Shown piece after piece: positions 9,374 to 26,756 of a stretch of 64,000 bases of DNA. The DNA is from Rhododendron vialii (Eukaryota; Streptophyta; Magnoliopsida; Ericales; Ericaceae), in the NCBI RefSeq assembly GCF_030253575.1, contig NC_080562.1, positions 33,042,352 through 33,106,351 on the forward strand, written 5' to 3'. The stretch's first letter is position 1. Each line of letters opens with the position of its first letter. The translations under genes were made by a program, and so were the position numbers. The notes under the pieces were generated by a model, which ran no database searches, had not been told where the DNA came from, and saw only the letters and a list, made by a program, of their open reading frames with translations.

Positions 9374-11914
9374 CTAGAAATCGATGATGGGTTCTCCGAT
9401 TGTCAGGTTTCGCTCCAGAGTCCAAGGCAGGTTGAAGAGCTTTGCCGTGATGAACTTGAAGATCTTGTTCACGTTTATGTTGTACGTCGCGCTTGAAAAG
9501 AAAAGGGGTGCATTCAGGGCCCTTGCATATGCTCTTGCCTGTTGAAATCAGGATGCCGAAAAATGTTATATGACCTTTCGCTTGTACGTTCGTTATGGAT
9601 CATAGAGGCTGATGATACTATTCACCTAGCGACTTGCCTCGTTCATATCGGGTACCTTTTAGTTCTTTTGTAGACTTGTGACACAAACTATATATGGTAG
9701 TGTCTGGAAAACTCGTTCCAATTTACCATTTGCATTATTCTTCCCCTTAAAACAACTGCAGCGATCGTGACCCGTGACAGGGGACTTAGACTCATAGTCC
9801 ACGTCGAATTGAACGACATATATCTGGTGTTTCTCAGTATTTGTTCATTCATTTTTTTTTTTTTTTTGCTTTCTTCTGCACTTCTACCTCCTAGCTTCTC
9901 AACGAATTGGCAACACTAGATGCTGTGCTAATGAGCACTTGTTCATGGGAAATGAGACCCCCAGTTTACCATTTATCATCTATTTTTACCTTCGTATGAA
10001 TGGAATTGCTAACTCTGTGTGTGTGTGAGAGAGAGAGAGAGAGAGGAAGAGAGAGATGCAGCTAATGCTTTCTTCGAAGTTGATGTTTGGTGCTAACCAC
10101 TCAATCATTATGCTACAATAATTCTGCGTAAGGGTCAAGGATGCTTTCTATTTTTTCCTGAATAGTTGACTTATATGTCTCGAGTCCTTTTCAATCCTTT
10201 CCACGTTTGATACTGAAAGACTAAATCAAGTTTCATGAGGCTTTCCCTAACTTAACGACAACTTCCTATCATTTGGTGATACTAATAAAAATATACTTAA
10301 AACTGAAAAAAAAGCTTTAAAAAGGTACGAAATCAAGAAGCAGTTAAATGTACTCAAAACTGGGTTATTTAGAAGATACCCAAACACAACCGCAGTCTTT
10401 CTGGAAAAGCTAGTATTAGACAATGTCGCTGATACAGATGCGAAGTTTGTTACCTGACTTGCGATGGTCCATTGCAAATCCATTGGCAGTCGGACGAAAT
10501 CGTCGAACTTGGTCCCTACCAGTACCGGAATCGCATTCTACAACAATCAAGCACTTATTTTCATCAGAACAAGCCACGTACGAATACGACCTAACACTAC
10601 GTTTGGATCGTGGTTTTGTCGTGGGAAAATAAACTAGAACAGGAATGTAAACTCACAAACACGTAACCGTATCTCACGGAAGGACCCGAAAATTTGAGAG
10701 AGTGAATTATGTAGGTACCTGATTCCACTTCCTTGCTTGTTGATACCACCTGATTACGCTGCATCCACAGAATTTCGAAGTTCATGAGGACACTTGATCA
10801 AATGTAGCACTTAAACCATCCATAGAAGAAGCTTACCTATTTAAAGTGCATCTACTGGTCAGATCAAACATGATTAATATGGCTACTGAGTCTTTACAAG
10901 CAATTGGAATGTGATCCTGAGAAGTTTCACCTCCTACACCATCAAAATTGTGAAATAATCAGTTCTGCATGCAGTGCATCGTAATTACGAACCCAGAGAG
11001 GTTGGTCAAGTCGGAGCACAATAGCAGGTAAAGGGCTTACTCCCCAAACTTGCAGGTTCGACTCTCACTACAAGTAAAAACTCTTGGGCCACGAGAGATT
11101 TGTCGGGTGGGCCACGAGAGATTTGTTGGGTCGTTAATTTCTAAGCTGCCGGACTAGTCGATATGCACGTAAACTGGCCCGACCCGACCCAATTAGGTAG
11201 GTACTTGTGCTCATACTCTAATGCATATAGACACTGAAATCATATGATCTGTGATTGATACCTCCAACCTCCCAGATACTATAAGCAATCCTCGCCCCTC
11301 TGACGCTTAGTGTCTTGTCCATCTGGTGCAGCCCTGCCATCTGAATTCCTCCCTGCTCTTTTTCTCTCCCCACGTACTTTTTCTGCAATGAATAATGACA
11401 AACAAAATGTGAGTTTGAGCAACTCTCCCCTGTTCGGTTGCCCGGAAAACAGAGGAAAATGTATCCTTCACCAACCAGAAAGCTTGTTTTCCCGATTTGA
11501 CAATCACCCAACAGGCTGATCTTCAGAGCAACCAAGTCCGAAGGGTCGTTGCCGCGGTCGAAACCCCTCTCTACGTCCCCCACCGGAGACGGAGATGACA
11601 TCCCGTTGCACGACAGCTGTCGGTACCTGTTGTCAGTAGAAACGCTAAAGTTACCCATTACTCTAACAGCTCAAAATGCTGGACGAATAGATCATCAATA
11701 ACTCAACAAGGTATGAGAGTCGGGACCTGTGGAGTCGCCACAGGCTCCACAGGTCCGTGACAAAATATTACCGGGTGGATTTGCCCGCGGCGAAGGTGAT
11801 GATTCTGTTCCAGAGTGAGCGGAGGCGGCGGCGGAGGATCGAGAATCGCCAGAGGAACCGCCGGCGGCCGACGCTCAGACGGAACATTTTTCGGGAGAGC
11901 TTCCTAGCAGTCAT
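9374..11914 (-). CDS. SGP1: Spg1/SGP1-type septum-promoting small GTPase, seven exons
   Basis: Seven exons splice in frame with GT-AG borders: 11772-11914, 11476-11626, 11262-11382, 10837-10933, 10719-10758, 10454-10537 and 9374-9538. Together they make 801 nt, 266 aa plus stop. The P-loop GDCQIGKTS lies near residues 88-96. The family stretch MDKTLSVRGARIA follows, then DHIPIACKD, the guanine-specificity motif TKFD (in place of NKxD) and the C-terminal SSATYNINVNKIFKFI...GEPIIDF. The basic N-terminal exon (MTARKLSRKM...) is typical of plant members. Yeast Spg1/Tem1 starts septation and mitotic exit; plant SGP1 proteins act upstream of MAP4-type kinases. An ATG at 11656-11658 opens a longer frame but lies before the exon 2 acceptor. 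The CTG/GTTGGT donor of exon 2 is weak. A SINE sits in the third intron-side gap (10934-11261). Confidence 0.88.
10995..11215 (+). mobile_element. tRNA-derived SINE (Au-like) in SGP1 intron
   Basis: A tRNA-like head has an A-box-like TGGTCAAGTCGG near 11003 and a B box GGTTCGACTC (11055-11064). It is followed by a body ending in GTCGATATGCACGTAAAC and TGGCCCGACCC, the 3' style of the angiosperm Au SINE group. No poly(T)/poly(A) tail or clear target duplication is visible, so the ends are approximate. It is antisense to SGP1, between exons 3 and 4. Confidence 0.6.
11723..11756. repeat. Perfect 12-bp inverted repeat in SGP1 intron 1
   Basis: GGACCTGTGGAG and its exact complement CTCCACAGGTCC flank a 10-base loop, 16 bases from the exon 1 donor. 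The transcript would form a strong hairpin next to the splice site. Confidence 0.7.
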
Positions 11915-13219
11915 GCGAGGGAATGTGGGAATTTGCCTCAAAAAGGGCAGAGCGTGGCCATGAAAACGGAAGGCAGGCCTCTTTCTGCTCTCGTTGTGTC
12001 TTTGTGGATGTTTGGGTATTTTTAGAACCTTGGTGTGTATGTCTCTCCTTGTTTACATGGATCAGTTTGACGCGTTTTTTGGTGCTGATCAGTCTGTCGA
12101 TATATAAATGTCAAAATTGCCGGCTCTTTTGGTTTCACGTACCTTTCGGTTGATGGCTGTTCAGAGCATTTACATGTGTCACTTGGAAAATCTTCTCTCT
12201 CTCTCTCTCAAACTTGTTAAATTATACAATAGTTTAGTAGTACCGCCACGTAATATTTCGAATTATTTTATAATAAAAATTATAATTATAAAATGGTTTA
12301 AAATATCACGTGACGTTACTCTCGGACTGTTGAATAACACCCCCACAAACTTAACGAGAAAGAAGTCATTTAGTTAGACGTGGTAAACCCTGAGCATCGT
12401 CACTTCCAGGGACCTAGAGATTTACTCCATCCTAAAATTTGAAGTGTAGAACTTCTCAATTGATATCTTCTCTTTTACCGTCAATCTATACAGAGCTTCG
12501 TACCTGTTTTAATTGAGCTCCTTGTAAGTAGACAGTAAAATTAAACTCCAGAATTCGCTAAAGCGTAAACTGACTCGAATACCTGAGTTGAAAGAAATAG
12601 ATAGAAGTGGTTGTAATTGATTGTGTTGGTGTATGTTTGGCGCAAAATGCAACACGTCAAGTGATAGCTTTTTTGTTGCTAAGAAAGACGACAAGATCTC
12701 ATCGATTTATGGATTTTTATATACACGTGTGTGAATCTTGTGTATCTTACAATCTCGGGCAAACTTCCAAATAATTAAGAATCACTGTCAATCTTCGGTC
12801 GGTTACTTTAGATTCGTTTGATTGTTTCTCTGTGAAATAGTACTATAATAATTTATTTTTATAATAAGATATTTGAGTTAACTTATATACACCTCGATTA
12901 ATTTTAGAGTTTTAAAGTTAACGACCAAACAAACTCTCCAATGACCCCAAAATTTAGAATGTTTGACATCCGTAAGATTCAAATTTGCAGTCTCTAGAGG
13001 CAATCTCTTTAGTTGTTTTCACGTGCCCGGCCAAATCTTTGGTTTAAAAATATTATAATGCTACATTGCTACTAGAACCGTCATAGTGCTTAATAAAGAT
13101 CATCATATATGCTTATAGTGCATTAATATTTAACAAAATCTTATTACAACATGTACTGTTACATTGACATATTAATGGTTGAAAACATGGGTAGTCATTA
13201 TCTAAGATTAAAACTATTA
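11915..13219. other. Upstream region of SGP1 and gene-free DNA
   Basis: Holds the presumed SGP1 5' region, a short CT repeat near 12199-12210 and AT-rich DNA. Open frames here are short and without family features. Confidence 0.5.
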
Positions 13220-13457
13220 CTCCCTCCGTCCCTAATTAACTGTCCACTTTCACTTTTTTCAAATTTTTAAAAATGAGTTATATCTTTTAATTTATACTAT
13301 TTTTCATAATTTTCAAAATTTTGTCTAATAGAATCAATTGAGATCTATCAAACAAGATCCATATTGCATATAAAAAATATTATATTTTGGAAGATATAAA
13401 TGATTTTTTAAAATGTCCGGAATAGTAACATGGACAGTTAATTAGGGACGGAGGGAG
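13220..13457. mobile_element. Stowaway MITE (Tc1/mariner type)
   Basis: Perfect 27-bp terminal inverted repeats starting CTCCCTCCGTCCC and reaching CTGTCCA, flanked by TA dinucleotides (13218-13219 and 13458-13459). It is 238 bp, AT-rich and without coding capacity. The intact termini suggest fairly recent insertion. Its interior shares about 25 bp (CAAACAAGATCCATATTGCA) with the PIF/Harbinger MITE at 24063. Confidence 0.9.
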
Positions 13458-13459
13458 TA

Positions 13460-14955
13460 TTAGGTATTTTTCATCATCTACACGGACAACCTAATTATTG
13501 ACATTGAGGAAAATGATAGATTTACAAGTAACTATCTTATCTACCTTATCAACTACATCACGTAATAATATGTATCATTTTCATGTATCAACATCGCTGG
13601 TCTTCTTCACTACCATTGTTGTTGGTTGCTCCATCATGTTAAAACTGTTTCTGAAATATTTGAGTTGCATTCTTCCCTTGATTGGCACTATCAATTTCCT
13701 CCCTAAGTATCGTGGGCCTTTGTTCTTTTATTCGACATATCGTGATGTGCCTACTACCTATATAACAAGAAGGAATGGATATTTCCTCTCCCTCCGTGCT
13801 TATATGATTTTTCTATTGGTTTGCGGCATGGTGTAGGTCCCACACGATGCGTAGCAATGTTCAATTCTTCCCTCACCAATTAACCACTACCATACGTAGG
13901 CGCAACTTTCTAAAACATAGGGAATGTAGTATTAAATACTATATAGACACGCTCAACATTAAACTGTTTAATGACTCAATCTTTTAAGACCGGCCGACAA
14001 TATATGCTATAAATTGGTAATTTTGTCTAACAATTGTACTAGGCTTGACGACCAAGCCAACCCCGGCCTTCTTACAGGCCTTAAACGTATGTATCTTATG
14101 ATCCTTCTTGGCAAATAGGTTTCAAAATCAATACTGTTCTGTAAGTCCCCTTGATTCACAATGAATGTAGTACTTGCTTATCTCTTATTTTTCCTACTTC
14201 CAAACTTTGTTGTTGGTCATTGGAGGGCACAGAGGTCATTTCCCAAAGGGGTAGAGCCTAGATTAAAACCACCTAACTACTTGATTAATTCATTAAGGAG
14301 AGAAACTTGATAGGTAAATATATTTGAAAAGCTTGCATGAGTGTAGCACTGACAATTAAAATAATATAATATAATAAAGCCAGAGAGGTTGCTACTCTTA
14401 CCAGATTACATTGGAGAAATGTGGCTCAACTCTAACCCCATGAAGACATGTGATTAGGATTTGTTGTTAAGCATTTTGTTATTGAATTTGTCTTAAGATG
14501 CCTCTCAAATGCATGATTTAAGTTTGATTTTCATTTCTTGTTGTCATTATAATTTAGATGTGTGCCTAGGAAGATGTGATTCCAGAGGTTTTCCAATTGA
14601 CAAAATATTCTTAATGAGCTACTTATTCGAGGAAAATAAGAATCAGAATAAAGAGTTGCATGGTTACTAAGCAGACGTCAGAATAAAGAGTTGAAACCCC
14701 AATTTACAGCAATCTGGTTTTTTTTTTTTTTTTGTTTCTTTCTGATAACTCATGGTGTTCTCGACTAATTTCTCGAGGACTCAATCGCACCATCCACTAG
14801 CAAGGCCGCTCCCAAAAAAGTTAATAGGACCTAGGAGGTTTCGAATCTGAGGCAATTAAAAGGAAGCAAACCTCTAAATCCCAAACCTTGAACACCAGGA
14901 AGTGGTTTATTGCAAGTATGGCTAAGTACCAAACAAGCTTCGCTGCAAAACCCTC
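13460..14955. other. Gene-free AT-rich DNA
   Basis: Only short open frames and a poly(T) run near 14718-14734 are visible. No repeat family was recognised. Confidence 0.4.
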
Positions 14956-14957
14956 CG

Positions 14958-15195
14958 AAAAGGGTTGGCCTTGTAGAGAAGGCCTGAAACTTAGGAATTT
15001 GCCTCATCCTAAGGTTTCAGGTTCAAAACCCCAAGTGCTATCAACTCCTTTGCGACTAGTCCATAAGAAGCTTTGCTCTGACTTTAATTGGGATCCCTAC
15101 AAGTGGACGGTGGGAATGGGTTTCCAAAATTAATCGAGGTGGACAAACTAGCCCGGACACTTGAGTTGTAAAAGAAAAAAAAACAAAAACAAATT
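14958..15195 (+). mobile_element. tRNA-derived SINE (Au-like) with A-rich tail
   Basis: A tRNA-like head with a B box inside GGTTCAAAACCCC (about 15020-15032) is followed by a body reading ATTAATCGAGGTGGACAAAC, TAGCCCGGACACTTG and an A-rich tail. This resembles the 3' part of the SINE at 10995-11215 (CTAGTCGATATGC...AAACTGGCCC). Target duplications were not found. Confidence 0.6.
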
Positions 15196-15217
15196 TTCTC
15201 CCTTTTTCAAGGGAAAT

Positions 15218-15324
15218 GATTTTGCCACTCTTTTTTTTGTTAACGTCACTCTCCTGCAAGTGTATTTTTACACCAAAAATACACTTGTCGGGGAATAACG
15301 TTAACAAAAAAGAGTGACAAAATC
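15218..15324. repeat. 107-bp near-perfect hairpin repeat (foldback MITE)
   Basis: The left arm (GATTTTGCCACTC, a T run, then GTTAACGT) is matched by the right arm (ACGTTAACAAAAAAGAGTGACAAAATC). The centre contains GTGTATTTTTACACC/AAAAATACAC. Almost the whole unit can fold back. Confidence 0.7.
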
Positions 15325-16284
15325 AGCAACCTTCTTCAATTGTTCATTTTCGATGCCATAATGTTAGCATCCAATCTTTGGGTGGAAAATTAAATTTTTG
15401 CAGTTGAGATGAGACGTAATGTAGAGACAGTGATGAGCATCAGTATTACTTCGACAGAGTACTAATTTAATATTGGTTGGTAATGGCATCACTGCCACCC
15501 TGCCTACCTCACCCACAATCCATAAGGCCTTGTAAAATCTTTTCAACTGCCCACATTAGCAGCTTTCTTTTTAACAATTGTGTTCTTGTCAATTTATGCG
15601 TACTTCAACATTTCAATTAATTTCAGAGCACTGAAGTTAACAATCAAATAAACTTTCGGCGGGTCTAAAATATTTTTGCTGGTGGTGAGAGTGACCTGCG
15701 AGCTTGGGAGAATAAGCCCGTTATTGTCACTCGACCAAAAAGAAAATAGGGGAAATGATATCAGGAAAATAAATGAATACAGTTTCCCTCCAAAACCCCT
15801 TCGCAGGCTCAGATTGCTTGAAATCCCAACCTCCTAAAATGAGCACTTGGCAATAGGAAATTTGGAATGCCAAACATGAATAATTCCTCAACATCCTGGC
15901 AACCTTTTTGTTCTTCCAGCTGAAACTCAGGACCACAACACTACACATTCTGTTCCACAGATAACAAGTTCCTGGTTTAAGCACCTCAAACAAACAAGGC
16001 AGAAGCAGAAAACACCCCAAGGCAAAATATTTTTGTCCCATTTCAGAACCATTCCACTAAAATAGAAACCTGAAAGTAGCTTTGAATATCTTCAAAATCT
16101 CCCTTTTGAACAGGTCACACTTAAGGGTACAAAACAACAATTCAACCTACATTTGTTTACAATTTTTTCCTCAAATTTTCTCTGCAGTTCCTATACAATA
16201 CATTTCCATCCTAGCTGCCTAAACCTTTGGTAATATAACAGTATACCTAATGAAAGTGTTTTTTTTTTCTTTTCTCTTTTGTTG
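15325..16284. other. Spacer and GLR 3' region
   Basis: AT-rich DNA; the part next to 16284 is the likely 3' UTR of the glutamate receptor gene on the minus strand. No other feature was seen. Confidence 0.4.
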
Positions 16285-21442
<5,158 letters not shown>

Positions 21443-24062
21443 TTCTATGCAGCTCAGAAAGTAATCCTTGGATCTTTCAGCTCAGATTAACTTCAAACAC
21501 CTTCAGTGCAGATGGAAGCTTGCAATACAGAACTTGGTTTCAAGACTCCCCGACCAAATGGGACCTAGAAACCTCAAAACCCAAGTCAAAAACAAATAAT
21601 ACAGGGAGATTCATCTGTAGAAAGCAAGTCAAACGCATACTTATATATACGAATGTGAGATCTGGCCTAAAGCAACTGAGGTTGGATACCAAGAAATACC
21701 CACATGGGGAAGTACTCAAAAAAAAAAATTATAATAATCAATACTCCTAATATTTTACTATCTTTTAAGCCATGTTTTGTACTACTATCCATGCTCCTAT
21801 GTACATACAGAATGGGGACCTATTATAAAATTGATATTGAAAACAAGTTGGAAGAACTACCGTTCAACTGTAACGAAGAAACCCACATGGATGGATAAAT
21901 GAATATTTTGAAAGTGGCAATAAACATAAATAAATGGGAAATCCACAACAGATGTAGTTGGGGTGGAAGGTGGAAAACAAGATTATACCTGTGAAACCCA
22001 CTTATGGATTGAGCTTTCAACAGTGTCTGTCCATTCTGAACGAATAGGCAAGAAATATGAATGAACACAATTATAGGCAGAGGAATAAAAAAAAGCAAGA
22101 AAGCTCAAGAGACCGAACAGTCTTGCTCCATCAGTAAAGAATCATTCTTTATTGCTTTATATATTGTGAAGCTGGCTTCTCAGCAGCTGAGAAAGAAACT
22201 TCACAGCGTGCATTGGCCATTTTCGAGCTCTATCATCGATTCATTTTCATGATCTGGATCGGTCATTTTGTAGAACTTACCGAGACCATTGAAAATTATA
22301 CCTATTGGATTTCAATCGGTATCCATTCATTTTTAATTCCTTTTAACAAGAGAGTTATGTCCGGCATGCAAAGTTCAATTTTTTTTATAAACTTATATAT
22401 CGGACTTCAATTAATATCGTTTTTGGCATGGTCCCTCATTTCGACGAGTTGTACGACATGAACGATTGCAATAATCAAATAAATCAAATATGACCCCAGA
22501 AATTGCTAAGTGCTCCCTTTGGTGCAGTTCCCATTTCAACTGCTGAGAAACCAGCTCTTTATATTTTACTATATCTATATTTTACTATATCCACTTCACG
22601 GTTCACAACCCTAGCTTTTTGGAATTGTAAAGGCTGAGAGTGGGATATTTTGATACTATTGGACAAATCAGAACCAGATCTTAATTTTTAAAAAGAAAAA
22701 AGACTCACAAATAAGGAAAGAGAGGGGAAGGGATGGTTGAGATTAGTCCACGTCAACGAAGGAATGAGAAACTAATGCTTATTTGTCGGGACAAATCTCA
22801 CCATGGTTTTGGCGGGTCCAACTGTCCATGTGAAACACGTTGGTTTTTGTGTATTTCTACCACGAATGATTTTACTACAAACAAACTCATTTTTTACTGC
22901 AAAATGGTACTATGCCTGCAATCCCATCTTAGCAGAATCCTATGCTCACGTATGATTGTAGGATTAATTTTGGAGAGATTGAATACGAGTGGATTAAAGA
23001 TAAAAAAAGAAGGGAAAATGGGGTCGCGGAATAATAGATTGAAATCGCATGGATACAAGAATTAGTTGTATTGTGTTTGATTAAAATGGAATAAAGATGA
23101 TGAGAGTTACTATTTTTTACCATTTGAATGAGAACTGAGAAGTGAAATAATCTGGACAAAGGGCCTATGGCTTATACATACTCTTCCCTGGGGTATTAGT
23201 TAATCCCTCATTCCCTCTCATAAGATACTAATGGACTATCACAAAATAATTTTTTTTCAATAAATACTCTTTCCAACCAGCTTTACAACGTGGGTTGTTC
23301 AAATCAAGTACTCCAATAACAGAAATCCTCGTGAGCAGTGCCGTAACAAGGTTACAAAGTGGATTCATTCCCACATGGAAGAAGACAAAAGGAGCGACAC
23401 CGAAACGTAGCCAGCAAGGCCGGCTCATAAGTTTTGGAGGCCGGAAGCGAACCTCTTGAATGAGGCCACCCTATATTTTTCATATAAACGTGGTCTACAA
23501 AGAGTCATAAAAAAAACCCCAATACAAAAGATTTACCATACCTCAAAATCCATCATTTGAAAATTATTTTTCTCGCACTTTTTGCTGCAAACGCACTGAT
23601 GAAGTCTCCATACAACTTCTTCTCCAATTACTTCTCGATAGACAACATAACCAATCCATTTAATCTTTCTTGAGACATGGTTGACCGAAGATAATTTTTG
23701 ATCAATTTCAACTTCGAAAAGCTTCTTTCCCCCGATGCAACTGTAATCGGTATAGTCCACAATTTGGGCTTATTTTGTGGCTCTTAAAATTCAATTGGGC
23801 CTATTTTGTGTAAAGGAGGCTAGTGTAATTTTTTTTTAGACCATATATACATACATATATATATATATATATGAATCCTAAAAATTTGGGGGCCCTCGTT
23901 TTTAATTTTTTTCGGGGGCCAGAAGCGCTCGCATCCCTCGCCTTGGCTATAAGCCGGCTCTAGTAGCCAGTGGACGTTAGTCATTTTTGACACTTGACAT
24001 CGTGATGACAACGTCGAAGACACAAAGAATCACGACTGAAAGACTCAAACAGCGACGCCTAA
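21443..24062. other. GLR upstream region and gene-free DNA
   Basis: The 5' part (to about 22250) is the presumed GLR promoter and 5' UTR; beyond it there is no gene with family features. A hAT relic (23405-23970) falls in the distal part. Confidence 0.45.
23405..23970 (-). mobile_element. hAT element remnant with transposase dimerisation-domain relic
   Basis: On the minus strand near 23752-23530 a broken frame reads TVASGERSFSKLKLIKNYLR then STMSQERLNGLVMLSIEK, the C-terminal hAT dimerisation motif of Ac-like and TTF-type transposases. A TAA stop and a frameshift follow at about 23636. Both sides carry decayed inverted termini with AGGCCGGCTCATAAG and TATAAGCCGGCTC. The N-terminal transposase is missing, so the element is dead. 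Confidence 0.65.
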
Positions 24063-24302
24063 GGGCCCCGTTCCAAAAATCTTCTTAAAAAATAAACAAT
24101 TTATTTCACATTTTCAAACTCAAAAATAAAGTAAATGAAAAATATTTTTTCAAATTTTTTTGCATCATATAAAAGATCTCATCGAGATCTTCCAAACAAG
24201 ATCCATATTGCATATTTTTAGATTTCAATAAGCTCCTAATTTTTTAGCTTGAAATTGCTTTTTTAAAAAATAAGGGCTTTTTCTGAGTTCCGGAACGGAG
24301 CC
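24063..24302. mobile_element. PIF/Harbinger-type MITE, family A copy 1
   Basis: A TAA target duplication (24060-24062 and 24303-24305) flanks a 240-bp element with inverted ends GGGCCCCGTTCC and GGAACGGAGCC. The same family recurs at 26354-26592. Confidence 0.8.
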
Positions 24303-24308
24303 TAAGAA

Positions 24309-24654
24309 GGGCTCATTCCGCTAAATAAATCATATTTATTTTGTTTTTTTTCAATTTTCTTTTGCATTTATTAGTTTTTTTTAATTTTTTGAAAATTATT
24401 TTTTTGTCATGATGAGAGAAATTTAAAAAGTAAAAAAATATGATCAAAATCTGAATTTTTTTTAATAAAGACGAAAATAAGCCAATAAGTCAATTTTTTT
24501 TGTTTTTATTAAAAAAATGGTTTTCAGTCTTAATTTTTTACTTTTTAGATTTCTCTCGTCATAACAAAGCAATAATCCTCAAAAAATTGACGAAAAACTA
24601 AAAAATGCAAAAAAAAAAAAAAAATTGAATAAGGACAAAACCTATTTAGCCGAA
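24309..24654. mobile_element. Foldback MITE with arms of more than 140 bp
   Basis: The left side (GGGCTCATTCCGCTAAATAA, then ...TTTTGCATTTATTAGTTTT) is mirrored by the right side (...AAAAACTAAAAAATGCAAAA, then TATTTAGCCGAATGAGGCC) across nearly the whole element. The interior runs through paired TCTCTCGTCATAACA-type and TCATGATGAGAGAAA-type segments. No perfect target duplication was found. Confidence 0.6.
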
Positions 24655-25031
24655 TGAGGCCTAATTCTTCTAAACTTAATTATTTTCTTCATTTTGCATG
24701 TTTTTTTTTTGTTTTTTCAGAATTTTTCTTATATTCGAGTGATATTTTTTTTGGATTAATCACCCGTCTTGACGAGAAGAGTCCAAAAGGTACAAAATTA
24801 TGACCGAAAGCAAAAAAAAAAAAAAGTTCACTAAAAACAAAAAAATATCAAATAGTTGTTTTATTTGTCTAAAGTGCACATCGGTCCATATTTTTATACT
24901 TTTCTGATTCGTCTTGTCGAGACGAACGATTAACCCCAAAAATCATGACGAAAAACTAAACAAAACGTTACGAAAAATAAAAAATATCGAAATAAGTTTC
25001 AAATTTATATGTTTACAATAACGCAGCCTAA

Positions 25032-25319
25032 GCCCCTATTTCACATAACTTTTAGAGATTTACCCGTATATAACTTTTACCAAAATATTTTAAGAAATAT
25101 CTAAGATAAAGCTCAAAAAACTTAGATTTTTGGGATTTTTGAGCTTTATAATGGATAATTCTCAAAATATTTGGGTAAAAGTCATAATTTTTTATTTTTT
25201 CAATTCTTCCCGTCGAGACGATCAATAATCCAAAGAAGTGACTCAAAACTAACAATTGTGATTTTTTTAATAAGTACAAAAGGCAAAAATCACACAAAAA
25301 AACTATGTGAAACAGGGGC
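25032..25319. mobile_element. PIF/Harbinger-type MITE, family B
   Basis: Ends GCCCCTATTTCACATA and TATGTGAAACAGGGGC are inverted and flanked by TAA (25029-25031 and 25320-25322). It is 288 bp, AT-rich and non-coding. Confidence 0.75.
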
Positions 25320-25322
25320 TAA

Positions 25323-26350
25323 TCTTGTCAAGGAAAATTCATTCAATACTCCTCAAGCAATGCTGGAAGGCCTCCTCCAGTATGGAACACTCCACAAAAA
25401 AAATTTATTCCACACCAATATCAAACCAAACCGAGCCTTATGTCCTAATCAATTGGGGTCGGCTACATAAATCTTTTTTTTCCATTGAGTTCTGTCAAGG
25501 GCTCTCGTTATCATATTTGGATTCATGTCATAAAGATCTGACGGGTTTTTTATGTGCTAACTGTCAATTACCTAACGCACAATCATCTTTCTTTATCCGG
25601 ACTTGAGACCAGCTGAGAAAAAAAAATAAGGCTCTAAGCACGAACCAGACGGTATTCACTTATTCCACACCAATACGATAAGCAATATTATTATGCTTTT
25701 GAAACTAATCTCTCTTTTTAAGTAGTCACCTGGTAACCTGCAGTGTGAATTGTACGCACCACAAGTCCACAACACAAGCATGGAAATTAATTAGACTCCT
25801 TAGCATAAGGCCGTCAAGTGGGTCCAACTCCAAAAGAGCTTTTGGGAAAATTAGCCATAAGCACGTAAAATAATTTGTATTTAGGAAAATGATTCCAGCA
25901 AAAGAGTTTTCAGAGAAGGTTCTTCAATCTTTTGAGTTTTTTAGCCATAAAGCCAAAACATGTTTACGCATTTTCATAGGATTTTAGGGTTTACTTTCCT
26001 ATTGTAGGACTTTAATGGTTTATGCACTTTCATAAGGTACCTTAGGATTTTAAGCACTTTCATAGGGTATTCTAGGGTTTTAGGCACTTTTATAGATACA
26101 TTTGTCCTTATGTTTGATTGCAAAAAGTGTTTATTTTTGAGCTCAAAAAATATAAATATGAGAAATTTTTGGCTAAATCTCCCAAAGATTTTTTACTCCA
26201 CTCGATTTGTCAATTGGCGCCAAGTCCTTTTCCTTTTTTCTTTTTTAGCTGAAAGCCCACATTATTAGTTGTAACTAGTGATGTTTGAACTACTATCTAA
26301 TAACATGCGAGTACCTGGTGCACCAGTAGGCTACCACAGTACCATTCCAC
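25323..26350. other. Gene-free AT-rich DNA with short degenerate repeats
   Basis: Around 25970-26100 a unit of about 35 bp built on GCACTTTCATAGG and AGGGTTTTAG recurs three to four times. No gene was recognised. Confidence 0.45.
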
Positions 26351-26353
26351 TTA

Positions 26354-26592
26354 GGCCCCATTCCAAAACATCTTCTGAAGAAATAAATACTTATTTCATA
26401 TTTTCAAACTTAAAAATAATGTAAATGAAAAATAATTTTTCAGTTTTTTTTACACCGTATAAAATATCTCGATAAGATCTATCAAATAAGATCCATATTA
26501 TTAAAAAAATTATTTGCGTAAATATATTATTTTTGAATTTAAAATTACCTTCTTAAAAAATAAGTACTTATTTTGAGTTTTGGAACGAGGCC
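26354..26592. mobile_element. PIF/Harbinger-type MITE, family A copy 2
   Basis: A TTA duplication (26351-26353 and 26593-26595) flanks inverted ends GGCCCCATTCC and GGAACGAGGCC. The interior follows that of 24063-24302 (ATTTTCAAACT..AAAAATAA.GTAAATGAAAAAT), so the two are copies of one family. Confidence 0.8.
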
Positions 26593-26756
26593 TTAGTATT
26601 GTAATTGAGGTTAATTACAAGTCCACTTGAACCATATTCTAAGATTTTACATACAAAATTTCTTCCTACTTTTCATCGGTCTTTATTTTGTCTAAAAGTC
26701 CAAATAAAGACTGATGGCCATCGCTGTCCAAACGACTTTGAATAATTACTTAACTG

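Noticed and set aside
11218..11658. SGP1 frame starting at ATG 11658 and running through 11218
   Set aside because: It starts in an intron and reads through another; the spliced model with the basic N-terminal exon fits the family and keeps frame through seven exons.
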